A stretch of DNA of 64,000 nucleotides from CBDCFV01 sp965203835 (GTDB lineage Bacteria; Chloroflexota; Dehalococcoidia; Lucifugimonadales; UBA3495): NCBI GenBank assembly GCA_965203835.1, contig OZ241919.1, positions 2,480,001 to 2,544,000 of the forward strand. The letters are read 5' to 3'. This document shows, in pieces, positions 8,074-16,103 of the stretch. Both the position numbers and the translations under genes were made by a program. The number at the start of each line of letters is the position of its first letter. Positions within the stretch are counted from its first letter, which is position 1. The notes beneath the pieces are model-generated. The model had not been told where the DNA came from and did not search any database. It was given only the letters and a program-made list of their open reading frames with translations.

Positions 8074-8600
8074 TGTTCACACTCTCTGGCGGCGTCGGCG
8101 AACACTCCGGCCGCCGAAAACACGGAGAGAGGTGAACGACCTGGCACAGGGACTTGGCCAATTGCCCGCGACCGAGCACCGGACCCGGACCGGTCCCAAC
8201 CCGCGCGTAACGCACCGGCACATCCCCGGCCATTTCGGGGAGTTTTTCCCACCCAGGACCTGGTTGACGGCCCGTCACGCACCCCCACGTGAATCGGGTT
8301 TTCACCTTTCAGACCGGAACCCGCCCTTAACCCGAAGCGTTCACTGGTTGGGTCCGGTAGATGGGTGATTTCCCCCTGTTTCAGCTTTGGAACGACCTGC
8401 CCGAGACCTTCGCTACCAAACTCAATCTCATGTACACCCCCGCGACGGCGGGAAAGGGGGCGGATGCCGGAGGACCCGTAGGGGTTATCAAGGTTGATAA
8501 CGCCCACAGGTAGTTTCCCGTAGCCGTCCCGTTGGCCACACTCTGTTGCGGAGTTGGCGACGACGCCGATGACCCAAACCGATACGAGGTGAACGACATG
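8074..8600 (+). promoter_or_regulatory. Two leader segments like the conjugation-operon leader
   Basis: Segments at 8074-8145 and 8532-8600 share GTTCACACTCT or CCACACTCTG, a GTCGGCGA-like block and GAGGTGAACGAC. They resemble the reverse complement of 32716-32790, which precedes the T4SS operon (GTTCACACTCTGCTGCGG ... GGAGGTGAACGCC). I infer a shared promoter/leader. Peptide starts after each (8132, 8598) look degenerate, and no further gene is supported between 7743 and 8662. Confidence 0.45.
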
Positions 8601-8662
8601 ATCCTGGAACTCGAACCCAGGCGCGACACGGAGACCCCATCACGCACGCACAACGAGAGGAT

Positions 8663-8875
8663 ATGCGAAACGACATCGGAAGAAACAAGCCGGACCGTCC
8701 CTCCGGGCGCAACCGGAGACCCGGAACCGCCGGCAGGAAGACCCCCAGGGATACATACCCTCAGCACACTGACGTCCAGCGGGAGACGATGCAGACGGGG
8801 CTGCGCATCCTGGCAAGGATCATCGCTCGCGCCCACCTGGAGCGGCAGGCTCGCCGGACGCCGGGCAATGAATAG
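8663..8875 (+). CDS. Small basic protein, paralogue of the one in the T4SS operon
   Basis: A 70-residue Arg-rich protein. The C-terminal helix GLRILARIIARAHLERQA matches GLRIWARVAIRSYLRQRA in the 74-residue protein at 21141-21365, and both have a hydrophilic Arg/Lys-rich N-terminus. The GAGAGGAT ribosome site precedes the ATG. It is the only clear gene downstream of the 8.5-kb leader, in the place occupied by the conjugation operon in module B. A nucleic-acid-binding or accessory role is a guess from its basic amphipathic helix. Confidence 0.6.
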   Translation: MRNDIGRNKPDRPSGRNRRPGTAGRKTPRDTYPQHTDVQRETMQTGLRILARIIARAHLERQARRTPGNE

Positions 8876-9039
8876 ACGCAGCCCGGCCCTGGACTATTGC
8901 CAGCGTCGGGGCTGCGTGGTGAGCACGGCGCTCGAGGACCAGGCTGTTTCCGTCGCTGGCCTTTGCGCCGTCAACGAGGCTGCGAACCAACCCCATCCAA
9001 CCGGCCTCAGGCGTGAGGAAGGGGGCGGTACGGGATTAC

Positions 9040-9160
9040 CCTTCCAACCGCAGTGTGGAAAGGGAGCGCGAAGGTGTTCAGCCGCTCCGCTCGTGAGACC
9101 GACGGAGTGAGGGTTCCTGCCTCTCTTCGCCACCTCCTGTGCAATGATGAACGTGAGAGC
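9040..9160. other. Conserved noncoding block, decayed module C
   Basis: TCCAACCGCAGTGTGGAAA, CCGCTCCGC and GCCACCTCCT follow in the same order as in modules A and B. No supported gene is seen in 8876-9507. Module C lacks the clear 41-bp array of the other two. Confidence 0.45.
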
Positions 9161-9314
9161 AATGTGGTGCACCGCATCGAACCGGTCGCCGGAGGAGCAT
9201 TGCTCGACCCCGGTTCCGCATCACGCAGCGGGCGGGCGCTTTTCCCTTGATGAACCATGGCCGGGAGAGCAGGGCTCGATCCCAAGCGAACGGTCCGGGC
9301 CGGGGATGGACCCT

Positions 9315-9340
9315 CCAGGTTTCTGGGCTGGAAACGCTGG
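9315..9340 (-). other. Conserved bulged hairpin (copy C)
   Basis: In gene orientation CCAGCGTTTC pairs with GAAACCTGG around a 7-base loop, as in copies A and B, and is again preceded by GTTGTC. Confidence 0.5.
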
Positions 9341-9507
9341 AAAAGCCGGACAACGCATCCAGTATCGCCCGGACCGTCGGTCTTGAAAAGGTGCAAAGGC
9401 GAACAATCGGGCCGGATGGGACCAAGTGCTTGCTGCTAACTCACTGCTAATCAACTCCCAGCACACTGACATTGGGCTGCCAAGCCAACCACCAGGCCGG
9501 GGCCCCT

Positions 9508-10300
9508 AATTCCGCCACAAACCGCAGGCCAGGAAGCGGCGCAGCCTGAGCCTGTTCCGTGCCACCCTCACATCGTCCAGGTACTCGGTGCGCCGCCGCA
9601 CCTCCTGGCGCCGGTCGCCCCGGTCCCAGGGATGGTTCGCTGGGGGCAGGGTGAGTTCGTGCTGCTCGATAAGATCGACCTCCAACTCCAGCGCGCTCGC
9701 TGGCGTTCAGACGGTCCAGGTCGTCCTGGCACTGTCCTACCGTGTCCCGCGCCTCCCGCCACCGGACAATCACCGCCGTGGCCGCGTCGCCGTACACCAG
9801 CTCCTCGCCGGGTTCCGCATCCGCCGTCACCAGGTCGTAGTAGTCCCGCCGGGGCCGCTCAGCCACGGGTTTTCCCGACTGCGCCGCATTGCTCACCGGC
9901 CGTTCCCCGCTGCCACTGGACCCACGCCCGGCACCGCCGTTTCCGCCGCCGCCCACTTCGCCAACTCCGACAGCGCCCTGGTCTGCTCCTCACGCGCCGT
10001 CTCCCCCTCCTTGCGCAGGGCAGCCAGCCCATCCCGCAGCATCCGCTCCAACTCCTTCAGCCCATCCTCCAGCACCCCCAGCCGGTGCCGCTAGGTGGCC
10101 GCCGCCGACCCGCCCCTCTCCAATAGGCGCCTTTCCAGCGCCCCGGCCAGCGTGGGGGTCAGCCGCAGCTCCCGCAGACCGTCCGGGCTCCGGCTCCTTT
10201 CCGAGTGCTGCCCCTCGGTCTCCCGCCCTCGGGCGACGCCCCACTGGACAACTGTCCGATTTCCAACGTGGGACTGTCCACAATCACCCGCCCATGCCAC
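9508..10300 (-). pseudogene. Decayed third copy of the replicon-module protein
   Basis: Pieces of the module protein appear in order but in different frames. They are an N-terminal piece (LRELRLTPTLAGALERRLLE), a coiled-coil piece (LEDGLKELERMLRDGLAAL) and RRDYYDLVTADAEPGEELVY. After a one-base slip near 9697 comes a C-terminal piece (LEVDLIEQHELTLPPANHPW, ending LACGLWRN at 9508). Several frameshifts and stops make a working protein unlikely. It has the same orientation as copy A. Confidence 0.65.
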
Positions 10301-10442
10301 TGGACAACTGTCCGATTTCGTACCTGGCGCTGTCCAGGGACCGTGGAATCTGCCCTGGAACCCAACTGCTTGCTGGAACCGTCCGGTAGGGGGCAGTTTC
10401 CCTCGATTTCAGGTTCAACTGGACAGAATTGGACACCTGTCC
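10246..10442. repeat. GGACA-N2-TGTCC near-palindromes
   Basis: GGACAACTGTCC occurs at 10246-10257 and 10302-10313, 56 bp apart, within a longer direct repeat (CCACTGGACAACTGTCCGAT). GGACACCTGTCC is at 10431-10442, with further TGTCC half-sites around. The cluster lies upstream of the decayed module gene and has the form of a dimeric regulator's operator. Confidence 0.5.
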
Positions 10443-10451
10443 ACCAGTTCT

Positions 10452-11236
10452 CAATCCCTGTACACGGGTATGACACCACACCGGCCTGTCCAAGTCCCCT
10501 GCCCCATAAGGGCGGACGCGGGCGTCCGCCTGAACGACTGTTCCTCCCTCGATCCCCAGGACCATCCTGCCGCGATTGCGCCCCGAGACGTGCCCGGTTG
10601 ACGCCGGGCGCTGACTTGCAGAAATGCAAGTACGACCGGAACCGGACCTTACCCAGCATTGCTAGCAGAACCGCCCCCTGACCCTCGATTTGTCCCCATT
10701 TCAGGTTCAAAAGGGCCGCCGCTTGTATTTCTGCAACTCTTGCCAATCCCTGTACACGGGTATGACATCAATAACGGCCTTGGACAGGTCCCCTGTGGCT
10801 GATTTGGCCCGGGAATGCGGGGCGGTCCGGCAGGGTGCGGCCTGTCGGAGGCTCTGCACCTTCGCCGCTGCAACTGCCGATCCCGTCAAGGCCCCTTGGC
10901 CAGGGAGGACGGGTTCAACGTCGCCGTCTCCGCACCCGTCGGGATGGGACCCGTGCCCCGTGGCCGACAGCCGGAAACATCGCCAATGGCCGCATCCGGT
11001 CAGAGGGGCGGCGGCGTTCACCGGGAGCAACCGGGCCGCGCCGCTTGCTGTGACCGTGCTGGGCACTCGCTTCCCAAAAGGGAATTCGTCCCGGATATTC
11101 CGGAACCGGCCCTCACCCGAAATCGCTTGCAAAAGGGTCAAATCGGCCCGATTAGTTCCATATGTTTTGAGTTCAAAAGGGGCCGAATAATGCCCAAAAG
11201 GGAAGTGGTGTCAATCCCTGTACACGGGTATGACAT
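10452..11236 (-). repeat. Three copies of a TGTACA-centred repeat in noncoding DNA
   Basis: On the plus strand CAATCCCTGTACACGGGTAT followed by GACA occurs at 10452, 10744 and 11212. On the minus strand, TTGAACCTGAAAT-like or TTGAACTCAAAA-like sequence follows each, so larger units of roughly 290-470 bp seem to have been duplicated. No gene is supported in 10310-11210; ORFs crossing the repeat end in the same VIPVYRD string, which is repeat-derived. Confidence 0.55.
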
Positions 11237-11528
11237 CGTTTCCGGCCCGGCTGGGTCCCCGGACTGGTGATTTTGCGGCGGAATGCGAACCTGTCGGAGT
11301 CAGGACCCAGCGCCCGGTCGAAAGCGCCGGTGGCGGGACGAAGCGGTTGACGCGCCAGGTTTGACCCGTGATCAACGGTTCGTTCACCACGGGATTGAGC
11401 CCAGGGCCGTCCTCGGGCTCTTCATAAGGCGCGGCGTAGAGGACGACGCGGTAGCGTTCCGTTTCAGGTAGCTTCAGGTAACGCCGCAGGGGCAACCACA
11501 AAGACTGCCTCCTGCCTGAATCAGACAT
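11211..11528 (-). CDS. Possible small hypothetical protein
   Basis: 105 residues beginning MSDSGRRQSLWLPLRRYLKL with a plausible folded segment (TERYRVVLYAAPYEEPEDG). The C-terminus reads into the TGTACA repeat and is probably not original. No recognisable family and no clear ribosome site. It may be a truncated gene. Confidence 0.3.
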   Translation of the reverse strand: MSDSGRRQSLWLPLRRYLKLPETERYRVVLYAAPYEEPEDGPGLNPVVNEPLITGQTWRVNRFVPPPALSTGRWVLTPTGSHSAAKSPVRGPSRAGNDVIPVYRD

Positions 11529-11595
11529 ATCCCGTCCGAATCGGAACGTTGGCGGCGCAAGGCCAAGGTAAACCAGGTAAGTAGGCCCAGGTCAA

Positions 11596-12735
11596 CTAAC
11601 GGGCTCCGGCCTCCCGCAGCACTGAGATAGCCCACTCGCTGCCCATCGCCCTGGCCAGACTCAGCGGAGTGCTCTCATCATTGTTTCTGGCATTGGCATC
11701 CGCGCCGGCCTCCAGCAAAGCAGAAAGGGCCGAATCATTGCGATGCCAGGCCGCTGTGTGCAACGGAGTCCACCCTTCATTGTTCCTGGCCTCGACATCT
11801 GCCCCGGCGTCCAGCAAGACCTGCATGACTTCGAAGCTGTCGTTGTTCTCGATGGCATTATGCAGCGGGGTGTTTCCGAAAACGTCCCGGGCCTCAAGGT
11901 CGGCGCCGGCGTCCAGCAGGCTCTGGGCGAACAACGGGTCTTCCCTGAAAATGGCCGCCAGGTGCAGCGGGGTCCATCCCAGTTCACCGCTGACCTCAGC
12001 GTCGGCATCGGCGTCCACCAGAGCCTGAACGGGCGCAAGGTTGTCATTGTACTGTAGGGCAAGGTGAATCGGCGTCTGCCCATCACTGTTCCTGGCTTCG
12101 GTGTCGGCGCCGGCGTCCAGCAGAGCCTGAAGGACCGGCATGTCGTCCCAGTAGTTGAAGGCCGCCGCGTGGAGCGGGGTCGTTTGGTGATCATATCTGG
12201 CCTCGACAGCGGCGCCGGCGTCCAGCAAGGCCAGGGGGGCCGCCGGGTCTAGGCTCACATGAATTGCCATATGCAGCGGGGTCCATCCATGCAGGCCCCT
12301 GGTTTCGATGTCGGCGCCGCAGGCCGAACCGGCTGCCACGGCCGGCACATCCGCATCAGACCAGAAATCCAAGCTAGACCAATGGCATTCCTCCGTTGGA
12401 TCGGAACAAGCAACGGGCGTGGTCTTTGGCGCGGGAGTGGCAGCCGACGCCGATGGAACGTTTGGCAGGGGAGTGGGGGAAGGCGCCGGGTCGTGGGCCT
12501 GGGTGGGTGCAGCAATGGGCGTGGCCGTGGGTTCCGCCGTCGGCGTCAGGGTGGGGGCAGGTCTCGGCGTAGGTGATGCAGTGGGCATAGCGGCAGCGGT
12601 GGGCATCGAAGTGGCCGAGGTAATCGAAGTTGGCGCGGGCACGGCAGTTGCCGTCGCTGGAATTTCCGGCGTCGGTGCCGGCGTGGAACAGCCGAGAAGA
12701 ACGACAAGAAAGGGAAAGTACAGGAACAGGCGCAC
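11596..12735 (-). CDS. Ankyrin-repeat lipoprotein
   Basis: 379 residues. A lipoprotein signal peptide ends in LLGC (Cys16), followed by a ~90-residue Pro/Thr/Ala-rich linker typical of cell-surface anchors, then about seven ankyrin repeats with canonical GWTPLHLAA and ALLDAGADVEAR motifs from about residue 145 to the end. Ankyrin repeats are protein-binding scaffolds; the protein should be membrane-anchored and displayed outside the cell. The partner is unknown. It stands alone between the replicon-like remnants and a fragment of a replication-relaxation gene. Confidence 0.9.
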   Translation of the reverse strand: MRLFLYFPFLVVLLGCSTPAPTPEIPATATAVPAPTSITSATSMPTAAAMPTASPTPRPAPTLTPTAEPTATPIAAPTQAHDPAPSPTPLPNVPSASAATPAPKTTPVACSDPTEECHWSSLDFWSDADVPAVAAGSACGADIETRGLHGWTPLHMAIHVSLDPAAPLALLDAGAAVEARYDHQTTPLHAAAFNYWDDMPVLQALLDAGADTEARNSDGQTPIHLALQYNDNLAPVQALVDADADAEVSGELGWTPLHLAAIFREDPLFAQSLLDAGADLEARDVFGNTPLHNAIENNDSFEVMQVLLDAGADVEARNNEGWTPLHTAAWHRNDSALSALLEAGADANARNNDESTPLSLARAMGSEWAISVLREAGAR

Positions 12736-12877
12736 GAAGGAGGCCCCCTTGGTATGAGGATGCGGAACTTGCTACGGCTACGCGCTCCAGCATCAAACCG
12801 GCAAGGCGGCGCGGACGTTCACCAGCGCCGTGGGTTCGATGCACGGGAGCCAAAATAGCCTTAACAGGGCCATTTAA

Positions 12878-12910
12878 CCGACCGGGAAAGGTCGGATCAA
12901 ATCCGGCCGG
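12878..12910. other. Two adjacent small hairpins in a geneless stretch
   Basis: CCGACC/GGTCGG (12878-12895) and GGTCGGAT/ATCCGGCC (12893-12911) overlap, so they are mutually exclusive structures. The surrounding 12736-13120 region holds no gene I can support. Confidence 0.3.
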
Positions 12911-13123
12911 GTTGACGGCAGCTTTCCCAATCGGTGGGTTCGACTTGGCTGGTTTGCTTGATTAACTGCTGTTGCGTTCCGCTACTCCCAACAATGCCAT
13001 CCCGCTGCTCACCTCGCGGTGGTGGCACAGTAGTCTAACCCCAGACCTAATTTCCTAGGTGCGTTTCAGCAATGACAGGTTCGGAATGCTTCCCACGCCG
13101 ACGTTGCGATTCTGCCGTAATAG

Positions 13124-13465
13124 AAGCCGCTGGGCGAGCGCCGGGCCACCACGCTCCGGCGGATACGCGCAAGGCTGGAGAACTACCGACGTTGTTTCCG
13201 CAGCGGCTACGCCCGCCGGGACCACGGCGGGGCGGTGCCCCTGGTGCTGTTCGTGTTCGAGACCCCCGGTGACGAGGACGCCTTCATGGACGCCGTCAGC
13301 TACGTCGACCACGCTCCCTTCGCCAGCTCCAACCTGGAGACCATCGCCCAACACGGCATCCTGGCTGACACGTGGCCGCCGCCCAACAGTTCCGACCGGC
13401 TGCCGCTGCACCGGCTGGGAGAGGGATACAAAAATGTACCTTCCCGTTCCAGGCGTTTCCTGTAG
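13124..13465 (+). pseudogene. C-terminal fragment of a replication-relaxation gene
   Basis: The frame reads LGERRATTLRRIRARLENYR, then VPLVLFVFETPGDEDAFMDA, matching the C-terminus of the intact protein at 22138-23760 (ERRAVRPGTMAARLAPYLRY ... PAVLVVFDNEIAAGHFL) and the partial one at the right edge of the window. An in-frame TAG at 13121 and the absence of the rest upstream show a truncated remnant. Confidence 0.6.
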
Positions 13466-13605
13466 GGGAGCTACGGTCAAAGGTGATTTCCAGGGTACCA
13501 ACCCCGTCAGACCCCCCAGGCCCGGAACAGGAGCATTTTGGTGCAGAACCGGCGCCCAAACCGGCCTGGTCAGGAAACCGATGCCCACCCGTTCGGTGAC
13601 ATCAG

Positions 13606-13650
13606 CCAAGATTCTGACGTATATGACACGTCAGGAATGACACGTGATGA
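13606..13650. promoter_or_regulatory. Operator-like repeats before the MerR-like gene
   Basis: TGACGTATATGACACGTCA is an inverted repeat with TGACGT/ACGTCA arms, followed by a second ATGACACGT. It lies about 50-90 bp before the HTH gene at 13699. Confidence 0.35.
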
Positions 13651-13698
13651 AGTGTACCGGAACGATGACAAGACCACAGCGAGCGAGGAGGACTACCC

Positions 13699-14011
13699 AT
13701 GAGACTGTTGACCAAGGGGGAGGCGTGCCGGGAACTTTCGGTGTCCCTGTCAACGTTGGACCGGCAGATCGCCGCCGGAGAGATTCAGGCAAGACGGGAG
13801 CCGCGCGGACGGCGGCACCGGGTGTACGTGATGCTGGACGACGGCCCGCCGGAGAACGTCGAGGTGGCTGATTCGCCGCTGGCCGTGGCCCGGGAGCGGA
13901 TTCGTGGGCTGGAGGCGCAGCTTGAACGGGGGCCGGCGGCGCAACGCCGAACTTGTCAACCAGTTGAAGTCGGCGCAGGCACGGCGTGGCCCCTGGTGGC
14001 GGTTCTGGTAA
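13699..14011 (+). CDS. MerR/excisionase-like HTH protein, frameshifted at a G5 run
   Basis: The N-terminus LTKGEACRELSVSLSTLDRQ (residues 4-23) is a winged-helix excisionase/MerR-like domain, followed by an acidic linker and a helix (LAVARERIRGLEAQLER). The frame is lost at the GGGGG run at 13928-13932. Removing one G restores RRRNAELVNQLKSAQ and the end PWWRFW-stop at 14011, a typical coiled-coil tail, so ~103 residues are expected. This is either a recent mutation or a sequence error. It may be an accessory regulator of the nearby recombinases. Confidence 0.6.
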
Positions 14012-14193
14012 CGTCTCGGCCAACCCGCCGCCAATGGCCCTGTGGTTCCATTCATCATCTGAGGAGGGCCTGCACGGGGTGCCGCTCTGGCCCGTTTCGT
14101 TCGCCAGGGTACTTGCGTTGGAGTCACTAACTCACTACAATATATGCGACTTCCCGCCTTCCGGTCAGGCAGCCCAAAAGGAGGAGAAACGAT

Positions 14194-14598
14194 ATGGCCC
14201 AAGACCAAAAGGACATGTACCTGAAGATGGTGCTCCGGGGCAAGTACCGGCGACTGTACCAGTACCTCACCGGCCTCCAGGCGCGGGAATGGAGGACTTC
14301 CTTCAGCGAGGTCGAAGCGGTCATCGGATTCGAGCTGCCTCAGTCTGCGCGGCTGCACCGGCCCTGGTGGGGCAATCAGCGGGGCGGCAGCGGCCACAGC
14401 CACGCCCTGGCCTGGAGCGTGGCCGGGTGGGAGACGGCGGAGGTTGACATGGAGGCCGGGACGCTGCTGTTCCGGCGCACCGACCCCAGGCCCGCACCCA
14501 GGCTTCCCTTCGACGAGGCGTGGCCCGTCCACCCCACAGCGGTGTGGCCCGAGGGCCTGAGTCTCAGGCGAGAGGATCTCTACGAGGACAGGGTCTAG
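14194..14598 (+). CDS. DUF7662-type probable antitoxin
   Basis: A 134-residue protein with KYRRLYQYLTGLQAREWRTS, then VEAVIGFELPQSARLHRPWW and HALAWSVAGWETAEVDM, the pattern of the DUF7662 family. A strong AAAGGAGGAGAAACGAT ribosome site precedes the ATG. The stop is 6 bases before a PIN-domain gene, so the two are probably one toxin-antitoxin operon. That role is inferred from pairing with the PIN toxin. Confidence 0.75.
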   Translation: MAQDQKDMYLKMVLRGKYRRLYQYLTGLQAREWRTSFSEVEAVIGFELPQSARLHRPWWGNQRGGSGHSHALAWSVAGWETAEVDMEAGTLLFRRTDPRPAPRLPFDEAWPVHPTAVWPEGLSLRREDLYEDRV

Positions 14599-14604
14599 CC
14601 TCTC

Positions 14605-15027
14605 ATGTTCATAGACACCAACGTGCTGGTGAACTCCCGTGTCCCCGGCGCGCCGCACCACGCCGCCGCCCGGGCTGCCTTGGACCGCGCCTTTCGGGAC
14701 CCCGAACCCCTCAGGATCAGCCGCCAGGTAATGCGCGAGTACCTGGCAGTGGTCACCCGTCCGCAGACCTGGCCGGTGGCCATCACCCGCGAGGAAGCCC
14801 TGGAAGACGTGGGCCGGCTGACCGGCAGCTTTGAGATACTTGAGGACGGCCCGGTGGTCACCGAGTTGCTGCTCACGCTGTGCCGGGAGGTTCCCGCCGG
14901 GGGAAGGCAGATTCACGACGCCAACATTGTCGCAACCATGCTGGCGCGTGGAGAGCGCCGGCTGCTGACGTTCAACGCAGCCGACTTTCGCCGCTACGGT
15001 GGCCGCATCGAGTTGGTGGACATTTAG
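14605..15027 (+). CDS. PIN-domain ribonuclease toxin (VapC-like)
   Basis: 140 residues. The first acidic residue is in MFIDTNVLVN (Asp4), a conserved Glu in MREYLAVVTR (about residue 48), and further acidic residues in IHDANIVATM (Asp at about 100) and FNAADFRR, giving the usual PIN active site for Mg-dependent RNA cleavage. Paired with the upstream DUF7662 gene. The stop codon overlaps the left arm of the 17-bp inverted repeat that starts at 15026, so the next gene was inserted exactly behind this one. Confidence 0.8.
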   Translation: MFIDTNVLVNSRVPGAPHHAAARAALDRAFRDPEPLRISRQVMREYLAVVTRPQTWPVAITREEALEDVGRLTGSFEILEDGPVVTELLLTLCREVPAGGRQIHDANIVATMLARGERRLLTFNAADFRRYGGRIELVDI

Positions 15028-15968
15028 AGTGTGTGGACAAATCAACGCGTCACTACACTAGGCGGAGTTGCAGACCGCTCTAACTCTAGCAATCTGCATC
15101 GGATAAGGAGGTGCGTATTTGGATGAGAGCAACACGTCCGTACAGTCAGATAGTCACGGACCTCCAGCACAACTGCAAGATGCCCTAGCCAGAATAAGCG
15201 AAGCTAAATCAGACTACAATGAATTGGTCATAGAGTTGGACAAATTCGTGGTCAACTATGTCAAAGGGATGCTGAAAGGGTTCGCTAAAGATTCAAACGA
15301 CTTCCAGATGGAAGCTAGACCTCCTGGGGAAAGCATTGTGCGAGGACGACCAACAGTTTTGCTCTCGCAAATCGTCGAACACCTAAGGACGGCCCTAGAC
15401 TATTTGGTCTTTGAATTATCGGTTCTAAATGCCCCGTCCGACTGGAACGAGTCAGTACCTCAATTTGTCATAGCCCTTGACCGGAAGCAATACGAAAGGG
15501 CAGCTAGGAACCGGCTTCGCTACCTCACGTCTGATCAGAAGGCTTTCATCGAATACCTGCAACCTTTCAACGAGAACGGGAACGAGATATTGGGGTTGAT
15601 AAACATAATTGCTGTCCGTGGTAAACATAGACAGCTGCTGACCATGGCGAACCGGGGTGGTTTCGTAGTCATCTTTGCCGACATTCAGAAAAAAGGGGAA
15701 TATCCGGGCCATTACTGTATCCCAGTAGGGCGAGGCGAGGCAGTATTTCTAAAAACGAACAGCCCCTATGGATTCAGGATATTCGGCAAATGGGAAGCTA
15801 TGGAGGCGTTGTGGCACATGATTGATCGTGTCGAGAGGATTATTGAAGAGTCATATTGCTTTTTTGAAGGACGGCCATGGAAGACATTATCTTGAAAATG
15901 CACCCTCGACTTAAGGCAAGAAGAGTCCTACTCCGGGTAGTTTCGTCAGGCATTTGTCCACACACTCT
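15026..15968. mobile_element. Cargo cassette bounded by perfect 17-bp inverted repeats
   Basis: AGAGTGTGTGGACAAAT at 15026-15042 is repeated exactly in reverse complement at 15952-15968. The 943-bp unit holds one AT-richer gene (15119-15895) and no transposase, and no clear target-site duplication is visible. It looks like a non-autonomous cassette moved by an enzyme encoded elsewhere. Confidence 0.55.
15119..15895 (+). CDS. Hypothetical cargo protein, AT-rich
   Basis: 258 residues, TTG start after a clear AAGGAGG site. It contains IVEHLRTALDYLVFELSVLN, then FIEYLQPFNENGNEILGL and GKHRQLLTM. I recognise this layout from widespread uncharacterised bacterial proteins (helical LRxALDYLVYEL-type, with a KHR motif), but not its function. 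Base composition is far more AT-rich than neighbours, indicating transfer. It is the only gene within the 17-bp inverted repeats. Confidence 0.7.
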   Translation: MDESNTSVQSDSHGPPAQLQDALARISEAKSDYNELVIELDKFVVNYVKGMLKGFAKDSNDFQMEARPPGESIVRGRPTVLLSQIVEHLRTALDYLVFELSVLNAPSDWNESVPQFVIALDRKQYERAARNRLRYLTSDQKAFIEYLQPFNENGNEILGLINIIAVRGKHRQLLTMANRGGFVVIFADIQKKGEYPGHYCIPVGRGEAVFLKTNSPYGFRIFGKWEAMEALWHMIDRVERIIEESYCFFEGRPWKTLS

Positions 15969-16010
15969 CTCAGGTTGGATGGGAACTATACACTTTAAGC
16001 AGGAGCACGA

Positions 16011-16103
16011 ATGAAAAAAGATAGACAACTACAACCCCTGACCCCGGCGGCCCTCTACACCCGGGTGCTCAGCGACCGCCAGGACGTGGACCTGTCCGTC
16101 TAA
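16011..16103 (+). pseudogene. 5' fragment of a large serine recombinase
   Basis: The 30-residue reading frame MKKDRQLQPLTPAALYTRVL ... DVDLSV-stop matches almost base for base the first ~85 bases of the intact recombinase at 17579, including the catalytic-serine region (YTRVLSDRQ versus YARVSSDRQ, here with Ser changed to Leu). It ends in TAATG, from which the DUF805 gene begins. Confidence 0.8.

Noticed and set aside
9990..10746. Minus-strand ORFs in 9.99-10.75 kb as intact genes
   Set aside because: They mix pieces of the decayed module gene and repeat-derived sequence; none has a consistent start or family.
12825..12850. tRNA-like T-arm (GTGGGTTCGATGCACGGGAGCC)
   Set aside because: No matching acceptor, D arm or anticodon stem upstream; at most a decayed attachment-site remnant.
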